From positions 62,001-126,000 of the forward strand of contig NZ_FRCN01000017.1 of assembly GCF_900142925.1 (NCBI RefSeq): 64,000 bases of DNA. Direction: 5' to 3'. The position numbers were made by a program, and so were the translations under genes. A model generated the notes under the pieces. It made no database searches and was not told the origin of the DNA. It worked only from the letters and a program-made list of their open reading frames with translations. How positions within the stretch are numbered: position 1 is the first letter of the stretch; each line of letters opens with the position of its first letter. This stretch comes from Chitinophaga sp. CF418. GTDB taxonomy: Bacteria; Bacteroidota; Bacteroidia; Chitinophagales; Chitinophagaceae. Below are positions 1-8,736 of this stretch, piece after piece.

Positions 1-3000
1 TTACGGTTCAGTTTTATTTTAAAGTTGAAATTGCCATTGTTAGGATTAGGTGATAGCATGACCGTGTCTATTACCTGTACAGGTACACTGGTACCCGGGC
101 CAGCATGTGGATCGTAAGCAGCTATCTCCAGGTCTTTTCTCAGTGTATATGTACAGGCACCAAAGGTGGCTGTCATTTCTACCCAATAGTTACCCGGATC
201 GGTGAACTTAATCAGTGGAGTGCCGTTGTCATAGCCTAAGAGCACGGCTTTCGGGTCGTATGACCAGCTGATGTTATCTGGTTCCGGTAAACTGATATCT
301 TTTATCACCAGCGTATCAAAAGCATTCCTGCGGGAGGCGACCAGGAAGTTCACTTCTGGCTTTGCGTTGGTCTTCGTGATAGTGGCATCACCACTTGCTT
401 CACAACCATGCGCATCCTGTACCGCCAGGTGGTATTTACCTTCGGATAGTCCTTTGAATGAACCAGCGTTCAGCCAGCTACTATGATCTAATGAATACTT
501 GTAAGGCTCAGTGCCGCCACTTACTACGGCATCAACGCTGCCATCACTAGCACCCTCACAAATGCTGGTGGAAGTTAATGTCAGTTCCAGCTTTTTAGGT
601 TGGTCAATGGTATAAATAACCTGCTGTTTACATCCTTTGCCATCAGTGATATTGATCGTATAGTCTCCAGCAGGTATATTCTCAGCGGTGCTGCCTGATA
701 ATGATGGGCTACTCCACTGATAAGTGTAGTTGCCGTCTCCTCCGCTTACATGCAGTTGCAGTGCGCCATTGGATTCTCCGTAGCATCTTACATCAGTAAT
801 ATCAACAGTAGTTGCCAACGGCGCATAGATAGCGGTCAGCGTGGTGGTAATACTGCTCGTACATCCTCCCGCGTCCTTCACCTGCAAAGTATGATCACCC
901 GCGGCAAGACCTGTGAACGCTGGGCTATCCTGCCATGTACCATTGTCTATCGCATATTTATAAGGGCTGGTACCGCCTGTTGGTGCTACAGTGATATGAC
1001 CAACAGGATCGGCGCCACAACCGGCATGCCCCTGTTCAGTAACTTTCAAACCTAAGGTTCCGGCAGGCTCGGTCATCGTGATCTGCTTTGTGCTGATACA
1101 AGCACGGCCGTCCTTTACATGTAGCTGGTGTGTGCCTGCCGTGATGTGTTCTATCAATGAAGCAGTGCCATAAGTGCCATTGTCAATTGCATATGTATAG
1201 CCACTGTAACTACCGCCATTGCCACCTGTAGCAGTGATCTGCGCAAAACCGTTGTCATTGCCTTTGCAGGAGACGTTATAGCCATTGTAATCAGATAAAG
1301 TGTAGGTGAAGCTGACAGGCGCTGTTGGCAATGTCACCGCATATGTATTTGACGCAGATGTCATGCATCCGCGACCATCAGTAACACGTAGTTTATAGTT
1401 GCCAGATGCAGTCAGCGCTGTAGCTGCTGTAAAAGTATGATAGGTACTACCATCCAATGTCCATTCATATACATAAGCTCCATCACCACCGGTAGCTATG
1501 ATTGATATGTGCGCACCATCTACCAGGCAGACAGCATCTTGTACTGTTACCTTAGTGATCTGTACTTCAGAAACTGCCTGGACTATGCTTTCGGAAGATG
1601 TAATGCTACAGGCAGGAGATTTTTTGTCAATTATAATCACACGGTAACTACCTGCAGCCAGATCTTCTATCTGGGTATCTGTATCGAACCAGAAAGAACC
1701 GGATGTCCACACATTGTTTTTCAATTGCTGCCAGTCGTAGCTGTAGCTGCCGGAACCGCCGCTTACAATAGCTTTGACTATTGCACCTGATTGCCCGGAA
1801 CAGCCAGCGGGAGTTTGTTGCAGTTGTACATTCAATGCGGTACGCTGGAAGACGGTGGTGGTAAGACTTGATTCATCGTTACAACCAGTACCCTGATTCT
1901 TCAGTGTAATGGTATAATCTCCTGCGGGCAGGTCTGTAAAGATGCCAGTGCTATTTGACTTATTAAGACTATTACCGGTGAGTGTAAATGTGTACGCTCC
2001 TGAACCACCTTCTGCCGATACTACTATACGACCATCATTGCCGCCAAAGCAGTTCACAGAATCTTTGGAAGTGAACCTTATATTAAGCGGCGTTAGTGTG
2101 TTCAATGTTACCGTACTATCCCATTTAGGACAAAGTGGTGCATCATTGTTAACGACTTCCGCTGTGTAAGTGCCTCCTGACAGGTCAGTGAAGGTGTAAG
2201 TATTCAAACCGGTTACACCCGATTGTTGTACCAATGAGCCATTACTATAAAGATTAAACTGGTAATTAGATGCTCCTGTTGCAGCAACGGAGATATTACC
2301 ATCACCAGGAGAAACACATAATGGAGACGTCGCAACAAGCGTTCCTATAACAGGTGCGGGTTGCGTTATAATGATATTATCTATAGATGCGAGGTTGATA
2401 TAACAGGTGCTGTTCTTCACCAGTACCTTATAAGTTCCTGCACCCAGATTAGTCCAGGTAATACTCTTTCCTGTTCCTGCTGCTTCGGGCCTTACTACAA
2501 CACCGTCTAACAGCAGGGTAAACCCATAGCTTGCGTTAGTATCTGCACCATCAGCAGTAACACTGATAGTTCCATCACTTGCATTGTAGCAGGATACATT
2601 AATATGCTGGGCTACGTTTTCAGCCACTGTTAAAGGTTGCAGCACTGGAACAGTAACAGGGTAAGGAGTATAACAGTTCCCTGATTCCTGTCCCGGGTTT
2701 AATAGCCATAATGTATAATTACCAGGTGCAAGATCTGTGATAGAAATGCCATTATCAACAGGCACAGCACCCTCACTTTGTTTAAGAAAACTGCCGCAGG
2801 GGGTCGATCCTGGAGTCCCATTAGGGTCGCAAGGTCCGCTAGCCGGTCCATCCCGCAGTATCCATCTCATTGTTGAAAATCCGCCATTTATGGCACTACC
2901 AGGAATTGTAATGCCGCCAGTGTGCTGCGTACCGGGACAGGATGGCGTCGTTTGAATAGCATTACCGGCTAATGTCGGCGCCGACGGTTGTATCTCAACC

Positions 3001-3797
3001 GGATCCGACGCCGCTGAATAAGGAGAATAATAAGTATTGATTTTGTAAGCCGCCTTATGTCTGTACCTGAATCTCACCGTCTGTTTGCCAGCTCTTAACT
3101 CCGGAATATATTCCTCAGGACGGAAATAAAAATAATCCCAGTTATAAGTGGAATTAAAGTACTGCCATGCGCCACCATTTACCTGATATTCCCACTCCGC
3201 AGTAAATGTTACAAACTCGTTAGACATTATCGTTGCATTGCTGTTTTCATGCGTCAGATAAAGCACTTCATTTGCACAGATTGTCCTGTTAAAAGACGAA
3301 CTTTTTAGCGGCCAGGGAGTCGGCATGCCATAGACACGCCTGGCATGATAGGGAGCAGTGTAAGGTTGTGTGACTATATAATTTGTTCCGATAAAATAGG
3401 GTATATCCTCGTTGATCCTCGAATTATCATCCATAATGACGGCCAAAGCATTGGAATCTATCGGATATATCTCAAGTGGGTCTATTAAGGGGAAGGGGCC
3501 ATCGACCCATACCCAGGCATATCCACCCCAGGGATACTGAAGAAGAAGATCTCCCGGATAATAAGCGATCCGTGCCTTATATACGTCATTGGTTCCAAAG
3601 TATCCCAGAGAATCCATTCTTACTTCCGTCGGAATACCATCCTTCTGATAAAAAGTGCCTAAATAGTCATGCCATATACCCCGCTCAACCAACAGATAAG
3701 TGTCCGCATAAGTATAATCCTGTGCTGTTGCTCTACCCGCCGACAGCATCATTGCTACTATTAACAAAAAAAGCATAGCCAGCCGGTTAATGATCAT
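1..3797 (-). CDS. SprB-repeat surface protein, probable T9SS cargo (C-terminus beyond left edge)
   Basis: This reading frame is open from an ATG at 3797 to the left edge, about 1265 codons, with no stop in the window. Residues 1-26 form a signal peptide ending in ATAQ. About ten degenerate 80-100 residue units follow, each starting with a Cys-containing strand and an Asp-Gly step and containing a GG-Y-Y core, for example VNCFGGNDGRIVVSAEGG and VRCYGESNGALQLHVSGG; this is the SprB repeat seen in Bacteroidetes gliding adhesins. The last visible residues, VMLSPNPNNGNFNFKIKL, match the opening of a T9SS sorting domain, so probably only about 70 residues are missing. The start codon lies inside the end of a remnant reading frame upstream (overlap ATGATCATTAA). 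The protein is expected at the cell surface as an adhesin or matrix protein; its ligand is unknown. Confidence 0.85.
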   Translation of the reverse strand, partial: MIINRLAMLFLLIVAMMLSAGRATAQDYTYADTYLLVERGIWHDYLGTFYQKDGIPTEVRMDSLGYFGTNDVYKARIAYYPGDLLLQYPWGGYAWVWVDGPFPLIDPLEIYPIDSNALAVIMDDNSRINEDIPYFIGTNYIVTQPYTAPYHARRVYGMPTPWPLKSSSFNRTICANEVLYLTHENSNATIMSNEFVTFTAEWEYQVNGGAWQYFNSTYNWDYFYFRPEEYIPELRAGKQTVRFRYRHKAAYKINTYYSPYSAASDPVEIQPSAPTLAGNAIQTTPSCPGTQHTGGITIPGSAINGGFSTMRWILRDGPASGPCDPNGTPGSTPCGSFLKQSEGAVPVDNGISITDLAPGNYTLWLLNPGQESGNCYTPYPVTVPVLQPLTVAENVAQHINVSCYNASDGTISVTADGADTNASYGFTLLLDGVVVRPEAAGTGKSITWTNLGAGTYKVLVKNSTCYINLASIDNIIITQPAPVIGTLVATSPLCVSPGDGNISVAATGASNYQFNLYSNGSLVQQSGVTGLNTYTFTDLSGGTYTAEVVNNDAPLCPKWDSTVTLNTLTPLNIRFTSKDSVNCFGGNDGRIVVSAEGGSGAYTFTLTGNSLNKSNSTGIFTDLPAGDYTITLKNQGTGCNDESSLTTTVFQRTALNVQLQQTPAGCSGQSGAIVKAIVSGGSGSYSYDWQQLKNNVWTSGSFWFDTDTQIEDLAAGSYRVIIIDKKSPACSITSSESIVQAVSEVQITKVTVQDAVCLVDGAHISIIATGGDGAYVYEWTLDGSTYHTFTAATALTASGNYKLRVTDGRGCMTSASNTYAVTLPTAPVSFTYTLSDYNGYNVSCKGNDNGFAQITATGGNGGSYSGYTYAIDNGTYGTASLIEHITAGTHQLHVKDGRACISTKQITMTEPAGTLGLKVTEQGHAGCGADPVGHITVAPTGGTSPYKYAIDNGTWQDSPAFTGLAAGDHTLQVKDAGGCTSSITTTLTAIYAPLATTVDITDVRCYGESNGALQLHVSGGDGNYTYQWSSPSLSGSTAENIPAGDYTINITDGKGCKQQVIYTIDQPKKLELTLTSTSICEGASDGSVDAVVSGGTEPYKYSLDHSSWLNAGSFKGLSEGKYHLAVQDAHGCEASGDATITKTNAKPEVNFLVASRRNAFDTLVIKDISLPEPDNISWSYDPKAVLLGYDNGTPLIKFTDPGNYWVEMTATFGACTYTLRKDLEIAAYDPHAGPGTSVPVQVIDTVMLSPNPNNGNFNFKIKLNR

Positions 3798-3957
3798 CTT
3801 TCCGCACCGGTTTATATTTAAAGTGGAACATACTTTTCTCAGGGATGCTACTGTCCTTGTCATATACATAAGAACCAATCTTGTATTTTCTAGTGGGTGA
3901 TATTTTAAAGCTGAAATGACCTTTGCCGGAGCCGGGGGATAATAGCATAACGTTTCA
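3787..3957 (-). pseudogene. Remnant of the C-terminus of a T9SS-sorted paralogue
   Basis: The minus frame reads MLLSPGSGKGHFSFKI and runs on to FHFKYKPVRKDDH before its TAA at 3787-3789. The opening resembles MLSPNPNNGNFNFKI, the start of the sorting domain in the adjacent downstream gene. In this frame a TGA at 3955-3957 closes the reading frame, and no long open frame of the same type continues upstream. I read this as the tail of a second SprB-type or other T9SS protein whose body has been deleted or frameshifted. It could instead be a very short functional gene, which I think less likely. Its stop overlaps the start of the intact gene. Confidence 0.55.
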
Positions 3958-4400
3958 TACGAGTACATCCATACTGTAACCTCGTTCCATGTAATGAACA
4001 GGTTGACATTACAGAAAATAAGCTCACCGGTTTGACCGCCGGTATTGCGGGTACAGGGTTATAATATCCGGGTATCGGTAACATAGGTAATGGGTGTAGG
4101 TGTCCCTTAATCTATTTCAGGCCATACATGGTAAATTTACATAATAGAATAATATTATTTAAAAGAGAATGAGTACTGACTTATCAACTGATTGTCAATC
4201 AGCAAAAATTATTTTCGAAATGCAGTAGTATTACACAATGTCAGGACAAAATGTACTGTAAAACAAGCCTTTTAATGTATCAGAACATAATAACGTGTAG
4301 GTTGTTAACTATACGATGTCGCCAGTCGACAATTCAACTATTTTCCTTACATTCATCAAAACGTATACGTAATCCCAAGATCATCCTAAATCGCCACAGT
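3958..4400. other. Non-coding stretch between the T9SS remnant and the TonB receptor
   Basis: No frame here gives a recognisable protein. The part up to about 4110 may be further decayed sequence of the remnant gene. The part from 4110 to 4400 is AT-rich and should hold the promoter of the TonB receptor, but I could not pick out a convincing TAnnTTTG element. An in-frame ATG at 4251 would add 50 residues to the receptor ahead of its signal peptide and is unlikely to be used. Confidence 0.4.
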
Positions 4401-7157
4401 ATGAAGAACTATCTACAACTCACCTGTTTGTGCGCCCTTTTGTTGCTCATAAACTTGTCTACAAGGGTCTATGGACAGCAACAACAGACAGTAACAGGTA
4501 CTGTAACAGACAAAACGACGGGGAACCCAATGCCGGGAGTCACTGTCAGTGTCAAAGGCTCACTTGCCGGTACTATCACGGATGGTAGCGGAAATTTCAG
4601 ATTCAACACGACCCGCCAGTTCCCGATCACGCTGGTATTTTCCTCAGTGGGGTATAGCAGCGCCCCGGTGGTGGTGAACAGTGCGGGTAACATTACTGTG
4701 CAACTCGCTTCTACGGAGATCCTGGGAGAAGAGATCGTAGTTGCCGCCAGTCGTGTATCTCAAAGTATACTGGAATCGCCGGTATCTATTGAGAAACTCA
4801 ATGCAACGGCCATACGGGAATCTCCTACCCCTAGTTTCTATGATGCCCTGCCTTCTCTGAAAGGCGTTGAATCCAGCGTACAGAGCCTTACCTTCCGTAC
4901 CATTACCACCAGGGGCTTCAACACCAATGGTAACACCCGCTTTAACCAGCTCATGGATGGTATGGACAACCAGGCGCCGGGCCTGAACTTCTCAGTAGGT
5001 AATATTGTCGGCATTTCCGAACTGGACGTAGCCAGCGTGGAACTGCTGCCAGGCGCATCCTCTGCCCTGTATGGCGCAGGAGGTATGAACGGTACATTAC
5101 TGATGAACAGTAAAAGCCCCTTTGACTACCAGGGACTGAGCCTGAAACTGCAGGCAGGTATTAACCATGTAGGCAAAAAGCAGCAGGACCATATCGGTTT
5201 CATCCCGGATATTACTGCACGTTACGCTAAAGCCTTCGGTAAGTTCGCCTTTAAGCTCAATTTCGGGTATATGAAGGCTGACGACTGGCAGGCGGTGGAT
5301 TCTACAAATTTTGACAGGTTAAACCTGCGGACAAAGGCAGGTTTCTCTCATGCTACAGATCCTAATTACGACGGTGTCAACGTTTATGGTGACGAGATCA
5401 CCACTACTTATGGTGCTTCAGCGGGATTGCTCAATGGGCAAGCCGTATCCCGCACAGGTTACAAGGAAAGGGACCTGGTTGATTACAGCACAAGCAGCAT
5501 GAAGACAGGCGCTGCATTCCATTATAAGATCACAGAGAATACAGAGGCCATCGTCCAGGGCAACTGGGGAACAGGTACCACTGTGTACACAGGCTCTGAT
5601 CGTTATTCCCTGCGCAAATTCAACGTGGGTCAGTATAAGATCGAAGTAAGAGGCAAACGCTTCTTTGTACGTGGTTATACCACCCAGGAACGTTCCGGTA
5701 AGGCATACAATGCCACTGCATTGGGCACCCTGCTGAATGAAGCTTACAATCCCAGCGTGGTCAGGGACAATGACGGTAATGTAACCGGTGGATGGTTCGC
5801 AGAATATGCTTCCGTTTACAACCAGGCCCGTATGGGTGTCTTTCCCGGAGCGCCAGGTGTAAAGACAGATGCACAGGCACATGCCATTGCCAGGGGTGTA
5901 GCAGACAGGAACAGGCTGGCACCAGGTAGCGCCGCATTCAACCAGGCAAAAGAGACCATCACCAGCAATTATATCGGTTTCGGCGCCGGCAGGAACGGGG
6001 CCAAGTTCAACGATAAAACAAACCTGTACCACTACGAAGGTTTCTATGATTTCACCGATCATCTGAAAGTATTGGAAGTGCAGGCAGGTGCCGCTTTCCG
6101 CAGGTATTCCCTGAATTCTGACGGTACTATCTTTGACGATGGCGCCGGACGCATCAAGATCGATGAAGTAGGCGCTTACCTGCAGGTGGGTAAGAAACTG
6201 GTCAATGACAGGATCAAGCTGACTGGTTCTGTTCGTTATGATAAGAACGAGAATTTTGACGGCAGGTTTACACCACGTATATCCGGCGTGTTTACCGTTG
6301 CACCCCGTCACAATATCCGTTTGTCGTTCCAGACAGCTTACCGCAATCCTACCAACCAGGATCAGTACATCGACCTGCCTATCCGCGCCAATACCCGCCT
6401 GATAGGTGGATTACCAGAGATGCTGACCAAGTATGACCTCTACAACAATAAGGGTTATACGCAGGCCAGCGTACAACGCTATGCTGCCACCGGAGATCCT
6501 ACCCAGCTGCAGCAATATACCTTCGGCAAGTTCAGACCAGAAAGTGTAAGCGCCTATGAGATCGGGTACAAGGGTCTGATAAAGAACCGCTTGCTGATCG
6601 ATGCTTACTACTATTACAGCGCCTATAAGAATTTCCTTTCCTATACAGCGCTGATACAACCTACAGTACCACTGGCACAGGATCCGACCCTGAGCAGCGC
6701 CAAAATATTTGCTACCTACGTGAATAATCCTGAAACGGTAAAAGCACAGGGTGGCGCAATAGGGCTGGATTACCTGATCAAAAGCTGGACACTCTCAGGT
6801 AACTTCTCCTACAATGACCTTACAAACAATAAAGGAGAGCTTGACAATGCCTTCAACACGCCCAAATACCGTTTCAATATCGGTGTGGCCAGTAAGAGCA
6901 TCGCCAAGAACTTAGGCTTTAACGTGATGTATCGTTGGCAGGATGCGTTTGTGTGGAGCTCCAGTTTCGTGAGAGGTACAGTGTCTGCTTATAGCACTGT
7001 AGATGCACAGGTTAATTACAGAATACCGAAGATCAGGGCTACTATCAAAGTAGGCGGTTCTAATATTACGAACCATTATTTCCAGACTTCTTATGGTAAT
7101 CCGAAGGCAGGAGCTATTTATTATACAGCGATCCTGTTTGATGATCTGTTGAAATAG
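4401..7157 (+). CDS. TonB-dependent outer-membrane receptor with carboxypeptidase-like N-terminal domain
   Basis: A 918-residue outer-membrane receptor expected to import a siderophore, vitamin or glycan using TonB energy. I start it at MKNYLQL (4401) because a clean signal peptide follows, ending near VYGQ; the longer frame from 4251 would bury it. Residues about 26-110 form a CarboxypepD_reg-like domain (TVTGTVTDKTTGNPMPGV), residues about 115-235 the plug (SALYGAGGMNGTLLMN), and the rest is beta-barrel rich in alternating aromatics, ending in a short hydrophobic strand (YYTAILFDDLLK). No SusD partner is adjacent, so it is not an obvious SusCD glycan importer. A strong terminator follows at 7171-7206. 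The substrate cannot be told from sequence. Confidence 0.9.
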   Translation: MKNYLQLTCLCALLLLINLSTRVYGQQQQTVTGTVTDKTTGNPMPGVTVSVKGSLAGTITDGSGNFRFNTTRQFPITLVFSSVGYSSAPVVVNSAGNITVQLASTEILGEEIVVAASRVSQSILESPVSIEKLNATAIRESPTPSFYDALPSLKGVESSVQSLTFRTITTRGFNTNGNTRFNQLMDGMDNQAPGLNFSVGNIVGISELDVASVELLPGASSALYGAGGMNGTLLMNSKSPFDYQGLSLKLQAGINHVGKKQQDHIGFIPDITARYAKAFGKFAFKLNFGYMKADDWQAVDSTNFDRLNLRTKAGFSHATDPNYDGVNVYGDEITTTYGASAGLLNGQAVSRTGYKERDLVDYSTSSMKTGAAFHYKITENTEAIVQGNWGTGTTVYTGSDRYSLRKFNVGQYKIEVRGKRFFVRGYTTQERSGKAYNATALGTLLNEAYNPSVVRDNDGNVTGGWFAEYASVYNQARMGVFPGAPGVKTDAQAHAIARGVADRNRLAPGSAAFNQAKETITSNYIGFGAGRNGAKFNDKTNLYHYEGFYDFTDHLKVLEVQAGAAFRRYSLNSDGTIFDDGAGRIKIDEVGAYLQVGKKLVNDRIKLTGSVRYDKNENFDGRFTPRISGVFTVAPRHNIRLSFQTAYRNPTNQDQYIDLPIRANTRLIGGLPEMLTKYDLYNNKGYTQASVQRYAATGDPTQLQQYTFGKFRPESVSAYEIGYKGLIKNRLLIDAYYYYSAYKNFLSYTALIQPTVPLAQDPTLSSAKIFATYVNNPETVKAQGGAIGLDYLIKSWTLSGNFSYNDLTNNKGELDNAFNTPKYRFNIGVASKSIAKNLGFNVMYRWQDAFVWSSSFVRGTVSAYSTVDAQVNYRIPKIRATIKVGGSNITNHYFQTSYGNPKAGAIYYTAILFDDLLK

Positions 7158-7170
7158 TTGGATTCATTTA

Positions 7171-7206
7171 AAAATAGCCCCGGGGATGTATCTCCGGGGC
7201 TATTTT
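7171..7206 (+). terminator. Rho-independent terminator after the TonB receptor
   Basis: A perfect 13-bp stem (AAAATAGCCCCGG at 7171-7183 with its complement at 7194-7206) closes a 10-nt loop. The stem has a GC core flanked by A and T runs on both sides, so it could also act on transcription arriving from the convergent gene at 7331. Confidence 0.85.
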
Positions 7207-7269
7207 AGGGTAACGCTAATCCCATCGCATGGAAGATTCTTAATCGCTTCAAGTCCACCCCGAACAGGT

Positions 7270-7302
7270 CGCTTCTTCGTCGCTTCTTCGTCCCTTCTTC
7301 GT
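7270..7302. repeat. Three tandem 11-bp repeats (cgcttcttcgt)
   Basis: Three head-to-tail copies occupy 7270-7280, 7281-7291 and 7292-7302; the first two are identical and the third has one change (cccttcttcgt). The array lies in the 170-bp gap between the convergent TonB receptor and glycosidase genes. Confidence 0.8.
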
Positions 7303-7330
7303 CTGCTCTCCGCTGGGATGATATGTGCCT

Positions 7331-8635
7331 CTATTTATTCTTTTCTGCCCATTCCCGCAGCATGGTAATGGTATCAAACAGGACGCCTGCTTCTCCCCTG
7401 AAGTCACCGGAACCTTTCGGTTCACCGGTACGCACATCGTACCATTCATAGAAACCTTTACGGGCGATAGTTCTTGCCATGATGGGCTGTAATTCTTCCC
7501 AGGCTTCCTTTATCATTCCATTGGCAATCAGGGCCTGGATCATTCTGCCACCAAACCAGGTCCAGTCACCGGCATTCTGGTATACATAAGGATGCATGTT
7601 TGGAAATTCTGCTGCCGGATAAGGAGGATAGACGGTTATACCAATAGTAGCAAACTTCTCTTTGGCGGCAGCATCCACCATTTGTTTATTGATGGCGGCA
7701 ATTTCTTCGGGTGTGTGAAGGCCGGCCAATATAGCACAGGCAGAGCCACCGGTGTACAGCATCTCCTTTTCATTGAATGATGCGGGGAAAGGACTGCCGT
7801 TCAGGTACAGGTGAGGGATGTATTTCTGTGCACCTGTTTCCCAGAGATGTTTACGCACGTTCTCTTTTATGTGCAGGGCTATGCTGGCCCAGTCTTCAGC
7901 AGGCTGATAGGATGCTGGTTTCATTGTCAGGAAGTCCTGTATGGCAATCAGGTACATGGCATTGTCGTATATGTCAAGCGCCCATTTGGTTTTATGGTTA
8001 ATGACCACACCCCAGCCGGTTTCCGGCTGTACATCTCCCCAGTCGACGGTAGTGGCTCCTTTCACCAATCCGTATTCTTCTGCCCATCGCTCGTTGTGAA
8101 CGTAGGCAAGCGCCTCTTCCATTCTCCGGATAACGGTCTTCTCTCCTATTTTTTCCTGGAGAATGGCGGTATCGCCGGTTACGTCAATGTACTTTCTGAT
8201 GGCCTGGATAAGGGATGATTCCTGGTCTGTTTCTACGGTGTTTTTATGAGCAACCCAGTCGGGGGCCGCCGGGAAATAGCGGAATTCGTAACCCACATAG
8301 GCCTTTTTGATATCTATGAAACCATCGACGATGTCGCCTCCATTACCCTGCATTTTAAAAAAAAGGAGGAGCATGTCCTTCACTTTTTCCGGAGCATGGA
8401 CTTTCAGTGAGCCCTTAATAAAAGTGTTGAAATCCCTGATCCAGACCTCGCCATAAGAGGTCCCGGCATTAAAACCGGTGAGCAGGCGTAGTGCCCGTGC
8501 CTGGATGGTGTCCAGGCGATGATCGTTACGGACGGCTAGTGATAGTTTCCTGTTGTCCGCCTTTTGAGCGAAGACAGGCGCCTGAAAGGCGAACATGGAA
8601 AGGAAAAAGATAAGGCAGATGGTGTTTATTTTCAT
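7331..8635 (-). CDS. Secreted six-hairpin glycosidase-like protein
   Basis: A 434-residue exported protein with a signal peptide ending near PVFAQ (residue 23). The body is helical and lacks membrane segments. Motifs such as DWGDVQPETG, TGGSACAILAGL and NAGDWTWFGGRMIQ resemble the alpha/alpha toroid of six-hairpin glycosidases (amylo-1,6-glucosidase, GH63 and related families). Acidic residues in ETDQESS and DWGD are possible catalytic candidates, but I cannot assign a family. It is divergent from the kinase gene at 8737, and its own promoter lies at 8660-8691. The neighbouring TonB receptor could import its product, but they are convergent and not an operon. The fold is moderately secure and the substrate unknown. 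Confidence 0.65.
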   Translation of the reverse strand: MKINTICLIFFLSMFAFQAPVFAQKADNRKLSLAVRNDHRLDTIQARALRLLTGFNAGTSYGEVWIRDFNTFIKGSLKVHAPEKVKDMLLLFFKMQGNGGDIVDGFIDIKKAYVGYEFRYFPAAPDWVAHKNTVETDQESSLIQAIRKYIDVTGDTAILQEKIGEKTVIRRMEEALAYVHNERWAEEYGLVKGATTVDWGDVQPETGWGVVINHKTKWALDIYDNAMYLIAIQDFLTMKPASYQPAEDWASIALHIKENVRKHLWETGAQKYIPHLYLNGSPFPASFNEKEMLYTGGSACAILAGLHTPEEIAAINKQMVDAAAKEKFATIGITVYPPYPAAEFPNMHPYVYQNAGDWTWFGGRMIQALIANGMIKEAWEELQPIMARTIARKGFYEWYDVRTGEPKGSGDFRGEAGVLFDTITMLREWAEKNK

Positions 8636-8659
8636 ATATCAGTTTGTTGAGACCAGTAC

Positions 8660-8691
8660 CAAATGTACAAACATGAATTTACATGTACAAA
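8660..8691 (-). promoter_or_regulatory. Bacteroidetes-type promoter for the glycosidase gene
   Basis: On the minus strand a TTTG (8691-8688) is followed after 20 nt by TACATTTG (8667-8660), matching the -33 TTTG and -7 TAnnTTTG elements of the Bacteroidetes primary sigma factor at the expected spacing. It lies 25 bases upstream of the ATG at 8635. Confidence 0.75.
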
Positions 8692-8694
8692 CAT
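8663..8694. repeat. Direct repeat ATGTACAAACAT, two copies 20 bp apart
   Basis: Identical 12-mers at 8663-8674 and 8683-8694 overlap the -7 and -33 elements of the minus-strand promoter. The 20-bp period is about two helical turns, which would suit a regulator binding one face of the DNA, or it may simply reflect the promoter duplicating itself. Confidence 0.7.
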
Positions 8695-8724
8695 TCTATT
8701 TAAAGCAACAAAGTAAAGGTGTCT

Positions 8725-8732
8725 TATATTTG
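8725..8732 (+). promoter_or_regulatory. -7 element TATATTTG next to the kinase start
   Basis: The octamer matches TAnnTTTG and ends only four bases before the ATG at 8737, so transcription would begin at or very near the start codon. No TTTG is present at the proper distance upstream. Confidence 0.5.
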
Positions 8733-8736
8733 CGCC

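Noticed and set aside
4251..4400. 50-codon N-terminal extension of the TonB receptor
   Set aside because: It would place the signal peptide inside the chain; the ATG at 4401 gives a standard start.
5418..6311. Open minus-strand frame of 297 codons inside the TonB receptor
   Set aside because: Antisense shadow of a recognisable beta-barrel; unusually Cys- and Ile-rich translation.
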